A program made the translations under genes and the position numbers. From Cristatella mucedo (taxonomy: Eukaryota > Bryozoa > Phylactolaemata > Cristatellidae): 64,000 nt of DNA. Every line of letters begins with the position of its first letter. Positions within the stretch are counted from its first letter, which is position 1. A model generated the notes under the pieces. It made no database searches and was not told the origin of the DNA. It was given only the letters and a program-made list of their open reading frames with translations. Shown here piece by piece: positions 43,927-56,599 of the stretch. The stretch lies in the NCBI GenBank assembly GCA_009760855.2, contig WPIO01000075.1, forward strand, positions 299,501 to 363,500, read 5' to 3'.

Positions 43927-45563
43927 CTGCCGACTGCTGCCGCTGCCTTTGCGCTGATGTGCAACGGCAGTGGGTTCCGTACTTCGCTTGACCTTTTTGG
44001 ACTCTGATGCTTGGAGCCGCCTTTGAGATGCAGCGACCTGCAGAAAAAAGGGCACATCAGGAATTACCCTTCTACTCTTTTTTAAAGCCACCCCCTTACT
44101 ACCCACGGCCGCACTTCTAAAAAAAACTACTTGCTGATTCAAAAGCCTGTTTTGTATAGCAACAGAAGAGCCTTTACGGCTATCACCACCTCTTGCAGCA
44201 GCAATAAAGGATCGCCCAACGCAGGATTCAAACCCACGACCTCGGTCTCAAGGTAGTGAAAAGCAACTGCCTTACCTAGTGTAAGCCATCACGGCTCACT
44301 ACTAACGGCCTAGCATGTTTGCACCGCTCAAGAAGGCATCTGCCCACAGTAAGAGCTGCACGAGCAACTGCTCACGTCGACGGGGCCGCGTACCACGAGA
44401 GACGTGACTTACGAGCATAAATTGAACGCCCTACCTCAAGTGCAGGGCTACGTCGGCACATCACAAGCAGCAGCACTACGGGGTGGCTGCCGGCAGAATA
44501 AGCTCATTGCCAAAATAACCAACAGAACCGCGCAGCAGCAGCTGCGACCGCTCAGGGGGATCGCAGCCTGCAAGCTTCGACCGATGCTAGCTCACAAGTG
44601 CACACGTAAATCCATGCACACGACACAGGCTGCAGACTTGCTGCAGCCGATCGGCAGCTCGGGGCATGACGCCGCGCTTGCATGCACACCGAAGCAGCAG
44701 CCACCACCACTAGGACTCGTGGCTCAAGGCCAGCTCCGAGCTGCTGCAGCAGCATGCTCTTACCGTGGCAGCATGCTCCTCGGCTGGGTCGCCACCATCG
44801 TTCTCTTCTTCCTCCGGCATAGCTGCCTCCTCTGACTCCTCAAAGCCACCATTGTCGTCGGCCGGATCATCGTCGGCACCGTCGGCTGCCTCCTCCTCCT
44901 CAAGCTGCTGCCGCCGCGCGGCGGCAGCGGCAGCTAGCTCGATCTCCAGCTCCTTGATCCGACCAAGCAGCTCGAGCTCGCGGCGCCGGCCCCCGACAGC
45001 TGCTGCTGCTGCAGCACCCCCGGCTACTCGAGCAGGCGGCGCCGAGGCAGCAGCCCGCTGCTGCTGGCGTTGCTGTAGGGTAGCGGCACTAGGCACGCTT
45101 GGAGAGCTGCAGCAGACGAGGGGACACGGCAGGTGAGACAGGTGGCACGGTGGACAGGGTAGCGGGACACAAGACAAAAGTTCACTACAAAGTCACAACC
45201 CTAAGTTAAACACGGCAATTGACACTGCTGCAGCAGAGAACAGCAGTAAAGAAAACAAGCTGCGCCTCGGTGAAGTCCAGCTGGTAGAGAGAAAGATAAA
45301 GAGGAAAGATAGAGAGTGTGAGTGTGGGAGAGACAGACAGACAGAGAGCACAGCTCACCCTGGCACAGTGATAGACACTGCAGGTCTGCTCTTGGCCTTG
45401 TAATGAGGACTCGGCGCTTCGAAATCACGACTCGTCAAAGGCCTACTCCACTCAGGACTTGAATAGCTGTCGCTCTTGAACTGCCGAGCCACATTTCTGT
45501 AATCAAATGTTGCCGATGCTGTCGACACGTGAGCATTTGGGAACAGTGCAAAAGCATCTGTGA
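43927..45563 (-). CDS. unidentified multi-exon gene, three phase-consistent exons
   Basis: Minus-strand exons at 45563-45359, 45106-44764 and 44037-43927, each with good acceptors (GATTGCAG, CTGCTGCAG, TTCTGCAG) and donors (GTGAGC, GTAAGA, GTGATC). Phases match at both junctions. The peptide starts with a polar region (DYRNVARQFKSDSYSSPEWS). It then has a Gln/Ala-rich coil (ELELLGRIKELEIEL), a very acidic stretch (near 44790-44900) and a basic tail. 5' and 3' ends are not defined. I do not recognise the protein. Confidence 0.55.
44127..44300 (-). mobile_element. tRNA-derived SINE, family A, intronic
   Basis: The same head, self-complementary block and body as at 38010, in the intron between two exons of the unidentified gene. 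Confidence 0.8.
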
Positions 45564-45640
45564 CTGCAATCATTGCAAGTCAGCGAACAAACAAGTCCAG
45601 ATAAACAACAAGACAGGACAGACAAACCAAGGGATAAATA

Positions 45641-45819
45641 AGTAAATCCTAGCTGATTAAACAGCCTCCTTTTGTATAGCGACAGAAGAGCCTTTACGGC
45701 TTTCACCACCAATTGCAGTGGCGATAAAGGATCGCCCACCGCAGGATTCGAAACCACGACCTTGGTCTCGAGGTCGTGAAAGCAACTGCCTTACCTAGTG
45801 TACCATCACGGCTCACCAG
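45641..45819 (-). mobile_element. tRNA-derived SINE, family A, nearly complete
   Basis: Ends (CTAGCTGATTAAACAGCCTC and TACCATCACGGCTCAC) match the reference copy. B box GGTTTCGAATCC on the minus strand. It lies just upstream of the exon at 45359-45563. Confidence 0.85.
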
Positions 45820-46325
45820 AGACATCTCAAACTGCCAGTAGTGATGCATTGCTTTGACATCTGGCAGAGCATAGCACAGTCGAATGCGAGCCAAGCGGCC
45901 GTACCGAGAATACGAGTTTCCATGAGCCCAACGTACATGAGCTCAAAGAAAGGGCTATACGAGCAGCACTAGCAGATCGCCAGTAGACATAGCAGCTTGA
46001 TGGCCTACAGACCGAGCTGCTGCAAATGACAGCAATTAGCCTCAGACGTTGAAGCTAAATCAGAAGCATACAACATTTAAGCAGCGAAAAGAAAGCTCAA
46101 TGTTGCCATGACTAAGAAAGTACCGGGCATGGGCTAAGAAGTAGCACACTATGGTAACTGCTTTAATCAATCGGTACAAAGCAGCTCTGTCAAGACCATT
46201 TGCTATCCACAAAGCGAAAATTAAGTCATCCTAAATGCATTGACGAATCAAGCTTAACAGTTTTCAATTGGAAAACATTACTGTCTATTACAGCCGTCCT
46301 TTGTTTATAGCGGTTATTAACTCAT

Positions 46326-46465
46326 TTGTATAGTGCCCTAAGAGAACTTAATCTCCATTCAGGCACTTCACATATGCCACGGGGCTTGAGTCCACGACCT
46401 CGGCCAGACTTTGATCGGGGCGAGCACCTTAACCACTTGGCCAATCAGTTCCAGACTACCGTGAT
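46326..46465 (-). mobile_element. tRNA-derived SINE, family B
   Basis: The minus strand head reads ATTGGCCAAGTGGTTAAGGT (A box) with GGACTCAAGCCCC (B-box position). The tail GAAGTGCCTGAATGGAGATT then TTAGGGCACTATACAAATGA is shared with LINE 3' ends in this window. A second copy is at 57080-57205. Confidence 0.75.
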
Positions 46466-46469
46466 GGGT

Positions 46470-47960
46470 GAATTTCGGCGAAGTAGGATTCTTTATTTAC
46501 AAATCGAATATTTTTGTACTTACCATAGAAAGCCTGTTCACGACCCTCTAAATACGGCTTTTAACTGTATTAGTGCCCTCTCAACGTAAAATAAGACCCC
46601 ACTAGTCACCATTACACTCGCATTAAAAGCAACGAACTTGCATGAGGCTAGCCAAATAACAGCCAGGTTAGGAAGAGGATAGGTTAGTCAATCAGTGAAC
46701 AGCATGCTCTGATTACCTTGGCATACCATATACAATACCCGATTTTTTGGGAAAAGGTTTTTACCCACACATAAGGAGTGGTCAAAAGGCTGCACCTCGA
46801 GTTGAAGGATTTGCAGGGGTGCTCGGATACATAGGTGTACAGCCCATACATACAGTAATTTTAAATTTAATTGTAATACATGGGTGCATAATTGACTCAG
46901 ACAACCAAACATGCCGTATTATTTTCACTATCTCGATTAACTCTTTAATGAATATATGTGCATAAACCAGCACTAATACTTAAAAACTGTAAAAATGGTG
47001 CCATTTTGAATATCATGACTCTGAGTACTCTTGGTTCTAAGCAGCTAGAGGACATCGATCATAAACACACTGTGAATGGAGGCTGATCTTTCGGCAGCTA
47101 AACACATCACCACTATCATACGTCAGCTGCATTAAAATGGTCAAAAACATAGGCCTTATACTGAACACCACCGAAAACGTTTTGAATTATCGGGTGTGAA
47201 GTGCACTGACAGCAACTAGTCGACCCAAAGACATTCGTATTTGAGGCTCTTTGTCACTGCTGGCGAAATGCCACAACAGAATGGTGTAAACAGGACTGCT
47301 CTCGGTGCCAACCCAGGTATGGAGAGTGAGTACAGCCTTCGGAGAAGCCACGGCCTATTATATACCCAAGCCACCACTCATTTGGTCATTAAATACTGAA
47401 CCACACTCAGCTGGGACTGAATTTCGCACATGTGACCCAGCATGTCCTGACAGCAGCACAGTATAATTTACCAGTGAAAGCACAGCACTTTCCGGTAAGA
47501 ATGGTCATGAGCACAAACTTATGATGGCACCAGTATATTACTTATCACCTGAAAGCTTAGAAACCCAGCAGAGCTACAGGCTGGGAATCAAACAGGCAGC
47601 TGCCTCTCACAGCGCTGGCTGCCGGCGGTGGATTAATCACTGTAGCTGCACGGCATCATAGCCAGCAGGAGAGCAGAATGCATAAATGCATCGGATGCAT
47701 CCCCTAGTCGTGGCACACTATGCTGCTTTCAGGTTTCTGGCTGCATATGCTGCTACCTCAGTCGGCAGCAGCGCCCTCTTACCAACAGCCTCCTCTAGGT
47801 AGCCACGAAACAAGCCAGCTGCTGCTGCTGCTGCACCAGACTGCTGTCAGCATGCCGATAAAACTGGAAAACCATGCCAACCCCAGTGCTTCTGCAGGAA
47901 TATAACAGCTACATGCAAACCCACGTGGCACGAGCTTGACTACTACAAACATGTGGCCCG
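46470..47960. other. host sequence, no gene recognised
   Basis: No exon with convincing splice sites, no RNA gene and no named repeat. Confidence 0.35.
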
Positions 47961-47965
47961 ACAGA

Positions 47966-48406
47966 TTAATGGGCACGCAGCGTCTCGACTAGGCGAAGGG
48001 CATCAGAGTGGGCAGCTTGCCTGTACTGGAAGAAGGGAGGGAGAGAGGGAGGTAGGAACAAAGCAAGTGAGAGAGTGGTGATGAGGTACAGAGAGAGAGA
48101 GAGGGTAGCAGCTGCGCTCGAGCCAGTTTGCAACATGGTAAACCCGGCGACACTCCACTCGCAGGTACCACTGCAACACCGCACATCGATGCATGAACTC
48201 GAACTCGCTCCCGCGCTATACACTTACTGCGTTGCTGCAGCGGTGGCCATGGGACGGCGGCGTGGGGTGCCGCCGCTGACCAGTCTGGGAGCAGCCGGCA
48301 GACTGTCCGAGTAGAGAGAGCCGGTGCCGCTGCTCCCACCGAACTGAGTGGCCACGTACTCGACTCTGAGTCTGTCGGCACCGGGCTGCTTGAGTCCGGA
48401 CAGAGC
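47966..48406 (-). CDS. unidentified gene, last two exons
   Basis: Minus-strand exon 48406-48228 (acceptor CCCATAG, donor GTAAGT, 179 bases) joins in frame to 48020-47966, which ends in TAA. The C-terminal peptide has RLRVEYVATQFGG, Ser/Gly-rich and Pro/Arg-rich stretches and ends ALRLVETLRAH. Phase and stop agree well. An upstream exon may end at 48931 (GCAGCAG before GTGGGT), with a Gln/Arg-rich coil. Protein not recognised. Confidence 0.6.
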
Positions 48407-48699
48407 CTATGGGGCATGTGCAAGTCACCTATCGATTAGTACATTGATCAATCAATCAATCAGTCCCTATGCAAAAAGCCAGCGAACAGGTTCCTTGGTC
48501 AACTGAACGATAGCCTCACTCGTGTGTGCTCATGCATGCATGCTCGCACCGGTAGCAGGCTGCACACATGAAGGTGCAGCATGCTTGGGCAAAATAATGC
48601 CCCGACTACGATACGAAGGTTAGGGTTAGGCCTGATCACTGTGCAGCATTCGAGCTAGCAGGTTGCGCTAGCCTGAGCATAACACTCGCAAGCACCATA

Positions 48700-50250
48700 T
48701 CCCGCATCCAAGCAACAACAAGGGAGAGCCTCGCGTGAAAAGACTGCAAAGCAAACGGAGGGAGAGTAGCACCAACACTCTGTCCAGCAGCAGGAGTGGC
48801 TGCCCATCCAATGCCTCGTCAAAGGCGTTTTACCGCCTCCGCAATACCGGGCGGTGGGCCAATGCTGCCGTCAGGTGCGGCGCAGGGACAGGGCCTCGGC
48901 AGGAAGCGCTAGTGCGCGCAGAAGACCCACCTGCTGCAGCTGGCGTGCTGCGCCCTGCACTTGGAAGCGCTGCTCGCGTTGCCGCTGCCGGGTATCGGCC
49001 GCTCGAACCACCCTGCTCAGCAGCGTCGTCCCCGAGCTCAGCAGCCTGCCTGCTGCATGAGCGGCGGCGACGGCACCGCTGCTCGGCAGGGTCGCCGTCG
49101 CAGCCAGGCGCCGACCTCGCCCTGTCTCCGCTGCAGCGGAGCGCGCTGCCTGCAGCCGGCGCTGCTGCTGCAGCCGGCGCTGCTGCTGCAGGCGCCTCCT
49201 GACGTCGCCGAATCGCCCTACGGCAAGCGACGCGCCTCTGGCGGTCATGGTTGCGATGGGCGCCTACAAGTGAACCGAGCATCGCCGGCTAGCCGGTGGC
49301 CAACGAAGAAGCACTGCCGGCGAATTCTGCCGGCGGCTGCTGCTGCTGCAGCCGGCATCGCCTCGGCAGGAGGCAGAGCGAGCCACGGGGCTCGCAGCCG
49401 ACCGTCTTTGATTACGCCAAGTGCTGAGCGACTTGCTCGCTTCGCGAGCACCTCGCGTGGATGCAAGAGGCCTCACTCACCACGCCGACCGAGCCACCAG
49501 CCGCACAGCATAAGCAGCGACAGAACGCAGCACCGGCTTCGGCAGCGCCTCGGCTGCGGCGCCTCGGCTGCAGGGCGAACGCCCGCGCGAGCTCACTCAC
49601 CTGCCTCCTAAGCAGCAATCTCTGCCTGACCATGGCCATTCGAGCCGGTAGGTTCTGCCGCAGCAGCGATCCTCGGCGGCGTGGCGACGCGGCGATTTTG
49701 CCGGCAACTCGAACGCTTCCGGCGGCCGCCGTGGCTCCTCCGCGAGAAGCCGCTCTCGCGGCTCCGCGGCTGCCGGTCGCGGCTGCTGTCGAGGCCGCTC
49801 GGCCGCCGCGGAGCCGCCACGCGCTTCCCGGATTCGCTCGCGACGGGCGCACGGCTGACGAACCGCCTCTAGCGCCGGCGGCGCCGCGACCTCGGCCGCT
49901 CGCACCGCGACCTCTGCCGCCTCGAAGGTTGGCCGAGCGTTTCTGCTGCTTTTTCTGAAGGCGAATAATGTCATCTGCAAACGATTGCCCACAGTGCGGT
50001 CATTTCGACAGTGGGCGCCAGTATTTCGGGAGACGCAGCATTCGCCGATACGGATACTCGCCGATACTCGCGGCCGCGAGCGCGGCGACGAGCGAACGAC
50101 AAATTTGTCGCTGACCTCAGTCCTGCAGGCAGGCAGGCAGGCGGGCAGGCGGGCGGGCAGGCGGGCAGGCGGGCGGGCGGGCGGGCAGGCAGGCAGGCAG
50201 GCGGGCGCTATAGCGCACACCACTAGCGGTTCAAACAGAAAAATACTAGT
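48700..50250. other. GC-rich, CpG-dense tract
   Basis: Strongly GC-rich sequence with CTGCTGCAGCCGGCGCTGCTG-type repeats (49150-49200, 49330-49360). Long open frames on both strands are expected by composition. It may be a promoter island with a first exon of the minus-strand gene at 47966-48406. Confidence 0.5.
50125..50209. repeat. (GGCA/GGCG)n repeat
   Basis: A run of GGCA and GGCG tetramers about 85 bases long at the edge of the GC-rich tract. Confidence 0.9.
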
Positions 50251-51660
50251 AAACGTGACATAAAATCTTTGGCACACGACTAGCACGAAGAACGCGGCCC
50301 ACCCCCCGCCCGCTGAGTCAGCATCCGATAGCCTAAACGTACCAGGACGAGCAACAGAGGCGGCCAAAAGACCCAACCGAGCTATGTCAATGACAGTCCT
50401 AAATTTGCGCCAGCAAAATAGCGCTATACCTAAAGACATATCAACAGCTGAAACGTCTCCCATTGTTGCGGTTCTGGCGTTACGTCCAAGAGCGGGCAGT
50501 CAAGACAAACGGCAAACTCGACGGTAAGCAAGAAACTGGCGAGCAGCAGAGGTAACGCCAGCGACTGTGGCGTGGTAATGGTAATGCTTGGTAATACGAT
50601 GCTATTGGTCCCTGGAACTTGCCGACCCTCCCTGACCCATTCTGATACCTGTGGGTTCATGATGACAGCTAAACTTCACAAAGTGCTTATTTTTGAAACC
50701 TTAGAGAATATGTGCTCAATCAGATAGGTCTGCGTTACGTACCTTTGCGGTCAGCTGTTGGTCTGACTTGCCACGGGATATGACCGCCGGCGGGGGTGTG
50801 GGGGCGGCGGGGGTGTGGGGGCGCGTTGATGAAACTGGATTCAAGATCTTTGCAGCTGTAGTCAAGAGCAGTGACACTGCCACTCGTCGCTCTCGCATTT
50901 ACTTTCTATAAAAATTATGAAATATATCGATGGTAATAACAAACCGAGGCATTTCTCGTCGATTGTGCTCAGCCGGGGCACGGGCGCCAGCTGATCATCT
51001 TATGAGCGCCGGAAACCTTACCGCTTCACGTGAAGCGTTCAAACACTAGCCAGCGAACACGAGCATCGAGCCTAAAGCATCGCGCAGAAAATTTTTAGGT
51101 TAGCCTTTCTGATTGGAGACGATGCGCTTGTAACTTTCCCAGTAGGCCACGGTTCTACTTCAGCTTTCGTCGACAAAATTAGTCAGCGTTGCGCTTATTG
51201 CGTGGTAATGTGTACACAAAGTACCGCCACAAGTCCAAGCGAACCACAGAGCGTACGGAAATGTGGAACAGTTTCATAGGTGAGTTTACTTGTCGTTTTG
51301 CGGACGTTTTATTTTCTAACGTGCGTACATCCAGTCTTCTCCAAACTTGTCAGACTTGACGGTTTAATGACTAAACGACCCACGCTAGTAGGAGGCAGCT
51401 ATAGCTTCACCCAGTTGCGAAGCCAAGGGGGCAGGGGCTAAGTGTCCCCTGGTCTGAGCAGGAGCAGATCTCAACGGTATCATTAATGTAGGACTTTGCC
51501 TCCGTGGGGTTTAGATAGTGTGCTTGGGACAAACAGGAGAGCGAATCGAGCCAGGACGATCCGCTGGGACTCATTAGCGTCGGAGCGAGCACGGGATTAA
51601 TCCGACATCGAGACCTACTCAGAAGCTAGAATACGCTAGAGCTACCAGCGCTCAAACGGA
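50250..51660. other. host intergenic sequence
   Basis: A short GGGGGTGTGGGGGCGGCGG duplication lies near 50790-50825. Otherwise nothing recognised. Confidence 0.35.
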
Positions 51661-51670
51661 CAGACGACAC

Positions 51671-51793
51671 GGTTCCGGTTAGTTCCGGTTAGTTCCGGTT
51701 AGTTCCGGTTAGTTCCGGTTAGTTCCGGTTAGTTCCGGTTAGTTCCGGTTAGTTCCGGTTAGTTCCGGTTAGTTCCGGTTAGTTCCGGTTAGT
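51671..51793. repeat. 10-bp minisatellite, 12 perfect units
   Basis: Twelve consecutive copies of AGTTCCGGTT (the first starts GG), with no mismatch after the first unit. Each unit contains TTCCGG, an ETS-type core. Confidence 0.97.
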
Positions 51794-52084
51794 ATGATTA
51801 CTGATTGGCAACATTGGCCAAGATGCTAGGCTGGTACGCAAGCGAGACAAGTCCAGACGGAAAGTCACAAATGCATGGAACAATTTAGATGTGGTAACCT
51901 TTTATAAAAAAAGCCCAAATTTTAGCAGTGTTATACAGCTGAAAGTAGCCAGACTTGTGTTGTGTGTGTCTGCTGCTTCCGTTTTTGTCATCAGCGAATC
52001 GCATCGACACTAATTAACATGCCTCACCTGCGACCAATAGTTAAGCCATTGACGCAGCGAAGCGTCAGGCCACCGATGCATGCT

Positions 52085-53330
52085 ATATTTCTTGTCGTAT
52101 GTAATGTAATGTATCTCCGTCTGTAACTCTACCAAGCCACAAATACTATACGGGTGTTACGCAGGAGAGTTTTGTATGGCGCACTCACAGCCTAAGCGGC
52201 TTTCGGTACACATTCCGTAGCCAACAGACTTCGTCTCACGAAACAAAGAGAAAGTGGGAAGCATAGCAAAGTCGGGAGAGCAGTTGAGGTAGTGAGTAGC
52301 ATGGAAGTAGCAGCTCAGGACCACTGAAAAGGATGAGCCACAGTCGGTAGCAGGAGAGTAGTTGTCATTTCGTAAGAATTGTGGGAGCGAGTTCCACAGT
52401 CCAGGGCCTGCAGAGCTAACTAAAGCTTCTGTCGCCCACGGTCTTTAAGCGGAGGAATGGAACAGCTAATTTATTGTCCACACAGGACCTGAGGGCGCGA
52501 AGAGGCTGAAACTGGTGCATCGGTTCAGCTAGGTACGAAGGAGCCAAGCCGTGGCGGGCCATGTGGGTCAGCGTAAGAACTTTGCTCTGCATCCGTTGAT
52601 CAACCGACATCCATACTATGGTGTCATTTAATTGAAAACACTGCCCCTGATCATTGTACGAGTGGGCTGTGACACTCGATGTGGTAGGCAATCGGGACGT
52701 GCTATTGGTGATTGTTATGACGAGGTAGTGGGGGGGGGACTCCGGTGGGCGAGAGGGGTGAAGACAGTCGTGCTTCGCCCTGCTCTCTGAGAGAGGTGAA
52801 ATAAACTGGTGGTGTTGCTCGTCGGCCATCGCTCTGTGCTGATCGCGACAATAACTCAAGCTTCACATTCTAGTTCTTTTAGCAAAGGAGACACGTGCTC
52901 AAACCTCTGGGACTCGAAGACTAGCCTTGCAGCCACATTCATAGCTAGCTGCAGTGGCATAGTTGTTTTCTTTGGTAGCCCAGCTAAAAGGGTGTTACAA
53001 TAATCAAGCCGAGGCAGAACTAAGGAGCTAGTTAAATTATTTGCTGGCCACCGCGGGAGACAGCTTAGATAGGGATCGGATGCATTGGCTAGCTGTAGAA
53101 GCAGTCTTCTGAATGAAGCTTTTAAAATTGAGGCAGCTGTCGAAAACGACACCTAAATTTCGAGCACGTGGTGATGGTCGCACAACAGCATCACCTACTA
53201 GAGGAGCAAAGCCTTTCAATCCAGCCACATGCTTAGATAGTACTATGAGCAGCAGTTCGATTTTATCGTAATTTACTTTCAAGTTTTCCGACATCAAGGA
53301 TTGAATGTCGGCAAGGCAAGCATTCCGTTT
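52085..53330 (-). mobile_element. L2/CR1-type LINE, interrupted copy
   Basis: The same family as 32165-33110. The minus strand reads the NYDKIELLLIV block, RARNLGVVFDSCLNFKSF, LDYCNTLLAGLPKK and TVGDRSFSSAGPGLWNSLPQ, with an extra 250-base piece at about 52617-52869 splitting it, and frameshifts. Confidence 0.88.
52617..52869 (-). mobile_element. insertion inside a LINE, possible LTR/gag fragment
   Basis: Compared with the uninterrupted LINE at 32640-32680, about 250 extra bases lie between CAACCGACATCCATAC and CTAGTTCTTTTAGCAAAGG. The minus strand has ATGGCCGACGAGCAACACC opening a short frame rich in Ser, Pro and His, as in the start of some LTR-element gag genes. Identity uncertain. Confidence 0.45.
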
Positions 53331-53334
53331 ATCT

Positions 53335-54780
53335 GTCTGCTGTGATTTACTGAGCTCTCGTATATTTATGCATTTCGTATATTTCTCCAAAATAGTAACA
53401 AAGGAAAGTCTCATTCACCGTTCACTCCCTCACTGTGTCTCCTTGTGACTTCCGAAAGACCTGCCGCCTCTGGAGCAACTGTATCATAACATTTGACAGT
53501 GGAGTTGCCGTGGTCGTCTAATGAAAGGTCACTTTGGAACAGTAAACCCAGATTATGTGCACATTCAGCAGAGATCCTTCTTGGTTATTCCTGCAGCGCG
53601 GGTTACTTCTACGTTCACGTGAGTATACCCAAGGCAGAACTTTTAAAACGACTCGCATCGATCTCTCAGCCATGTGCGTTTTCGATGCATACGTGGCAGG
53701 ATTATTCTTATATCTTAGGGGGTGCTTACTAAGTGATTTTTCCAATGCTTTCTTTTCCCTTCTTTGCGTGACTTTATTCGTTCCCAGCGGGTAGATTCGG
53801 CGACTGGAAGAAGGTCAACGGAACCGATTACAAGGTGTTTGAGCATAAAGGCAGTCGGCACTCAGAAAACAACACGCTCTTGCTCTCCAAACTGCATGTT
53901 GGGAAAGGTATTTGGCCACCACTTCAAAGGCGCCGGAAAAAATTTCATCACAAGCGAGATAAATGCAGTGAACGAGAATGGGGTCCTCCGAGAAATTGTA
54001 TATACTTCGCATTGCGACAGCTGCTAAGACGCTTGCACCGCTAAATAAGAAGGCTGCTGAATAGGCTAATTGGCCAGTTTCTCCTGCATGTTTTCCTATA
54101 TTCTCTTGTAGCTGTGAATAGATGTGGTTTCGCAAGCTTTCGGTCTGTTAGATTCTCTAAAAAGCCACGTAAGTTAACTGAATGCTACACAAGAAGTTAT
54201 TCCGTGGAGCAATCAAAGCTAAAGTATTCTCACCGAATGTCGCTCAGGCTTTTCAGGAGCTGTATAACGATTTATGGAGCGAGGATCAGGTAGGGGCAAG
54301 CACTGCTGACAATGATAAACACAGTGAAAAGCGCAGGTCTTTTATTCGACAGGTGAGCGGCGGCTGCAAACAGAATGAAATTATGCAACGATCTCGTCAT
54401 TCTTTACCATATTGGCCGTTTCTTTCACAACCTCAAAGAGCTTAGCATCATTGAAGTAGTCCGTATCCATCGCCATTCGAAGGCGTGACTTGATACGTTT
54501 TATTAAGCTGATCAAACGTTCGACGTTGGTGGTTAGCACAAATAGTGCCAGACTAAGTCTCAGTACTGATAAAAGTATTCAAACAAAATCACAATTTTTT
54601 CTAAAAACCTGTAACACCAACGTAGCTGAAATAAAATTGACAAATTTAATGGGTTTCGTTTTAATGATGTTATCCATGTCAATAAGCGAAAAACTACGGG
54701 TCGCTTCCTGATTTTGTATTCATACTGGCAGAGTCCGATCGAGCTGAGACCTGACCTGTGACCTACCTGGAGCTTTATTC
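53335..54780. other. host sequence with weak exon candidates
   Basis: A plus-strand stretch ending at donor GTGAGC (54353) encodes VFSPNVAQAFQELYNDLWSE and could be an exon. Another near 53790-53908 ends at GTATTT. Neither has a partner I can name. Confidence 0.3.
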
Positions 54781-54799
54781 TCTTCAGCCATGTAATGTA

Positions 54800-55760
54800 T
54801 ATCCGTCAGAAACTCTACAAGGCTACAAAAACTATGAGTTTGTTAGGCAAGAGAGTTTTCTTTGGACACTTAACATATGCTGTTTAGAAAGCATGACCAA
54901 AGGATTAGTTGTAGCATGCACAATGTCATGCGCGGATAGTTAAAGGTGACATGCACAGTGCCAACATGTGAAACATGGCTAGTGGTAGCCTGCAGGTGTG
55001 ATCATGCAGGAGCACACAGAGAGCAGACCACAAGAACCCACTAAATGCTGTGATAGAGAGGTGCTTTTTAAGCATCTTTAATCATGTCGTCAAGTCAGGG
55101 AATGGCTTGCCGTCAGTGGGGAGTGAGTTCTAGGCATTGGAAGCACGCGAACTAAAGGCATGGTCTCCAAAAGATTTGAGGTTGGTACAATGCATAGCTA
55201 TACAATTTGATCCGGAAAAGCGTACAGTGTGATGCCTAGGTTAGTGGGGGAAGCTCTGTTAGGTAGGCTGTAGCACCTACAAATGAGTGGCAGAAGCTTA
55301 AAGTCGTTGCGCAGCTTGACTAGAAGTCAGTGCAAATCGGCGAGAAGTGGTGTGGTGTAGGAACTGCAACTCACACGACAGACGAGCCTAGCTACTTTTC
55401 ACAACTATAAGCGTCAGGTTGCACGAGCCGGTAGATCAATAAGCAGTGAATTACGAAATTCGAGACGGGATGTCATAAGTGCATGGACAAAGTCAGATGC
55501 AGTATCCCTATCTAAGCAAGCCAGATTTTTAGCAATGTTATGTAGCTGAAAGTTTTCATACATGACTGCGGAGCTGATGTGGTCGTCAAGTTAAAGGTAT
55601 CTTTGGAGCAGAACAGTTAAATTGCTTGCAGATGAAGCAGGAGATATGCTGGCAGAGCCAAATTTGAACGTTTAGCTTTCCAGTTTCTGAGACACTTGGT
55701 TTGCCCATAATTTATAAGTTGGTTTTATCGTCATTCAGTTTGATAAAGTTTAAAGCCTTC
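54800..55760 (-). mobile_element. LINE C-terminus and 3' tail, second family
   Basis: The minus strand reads LKSFGDHAFSSRASNA, NSLPTDGKPFPDLTT and LKMLKKHLSITAFSGFLW, then the tail block, with internal stops. Confidence 0.75.
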
Positions 55761-55764
55761 CATG

Positions 55765-56225
55765 TACGGATGTGAGCAATACATGCAGAAAGCGCATGTA
55801 GAGATCTCGACGCACTCGAAAGCTCCCAGGGATCAATGCAAAGATACAAATGAGTATAAATTAATTAAGTAAAAATACAGGCCAATTTTGATTTATTGTT
55901 TTTCAGACTAAATGAGAACCTACCGGTGTTAATTTATCTGTTTTCTAACTGGCAACTGGTATATTTCAAATTTGTCTTTCCTTTTCACAAAAGCAGTTTT
56001 CGGAGAATAATGGCCATTCTTCTATACTTTTGATTCATTAGCAAATAGTAAGAAAATTAGGGAAAAGCACTTGAAATCAACAAAAATCTTTATATTGTGC
56101 TGTGGAATTCGACTCCTGCATGGCTTTTATGCATCAGTCTAGCTTGCACTTGACTGTAATTATAATTCAACATTTGTAGGGTACCTACAGTTAACTTGAT
56201 AAATCTGCATCTAGGCACTGGCCGT
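55765..56225. other. host intergenic sequence
   Basis: AT-rich, with no feature recognised. Confidence 0.35.
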
Positions 56226-56227
56226 AT

Positions 56228-56590
56228 GCTGGATAGGAAGTGTGTCTATGAGTTATGCCATGATTATTTAGCTCTGCAGGTCCTAGGCTGTAGAACTTGC
56301 TTCCACGATTCTTAAGCAACGACAACTATTCTCATGCTGCCGACTATGGCTTATCCTTTTCAGCGGTCCTGAGCTGCTACTTCCATGCTACTCACTACCT
56401 CAACTGCTCTCCTGACTTTGCTATGCTTCCCACTTTCTATTTGTTGCGTGAGACGAAGTCTGTTGGCTACCGAATGCGTACCGAAAGCCGCTTAGGCTGT
56501 GAGTGCGCCTTACAAAGCTCTCTTGCGTAACACCCGTATAGTATTTGTGGCTTTTCGGAGTTACAGACGGAGATACACTACAATACATTA
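56228..56590 (+). mobile_element. L2/CR1-type LINE 3' end
   Basis: LPRFLSNDNYSHAADYGLSF, LNCSPDFAMLPTF and ETKSVGYRMRTESRLG are followed by the family 3' tail with GTTACAGACGGAGATACACT. The opposite orientation to 32165-33110. Confidence 0.85.
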
Positions 56591-56599
56591 CATGGACAT

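Noticed and set aside
48735-50263. Many long open frames on both strands
   Set aside because: Sequence is so GC-rich that stops are rare. No splice sites or family motifs support most of them.
51671-51793. CRISPR array or telomere repeat
   Set aside because: There are no spacers and the unit is not telomeric. A short GGTTAGGGTTAGG near 48620 is only about two units.
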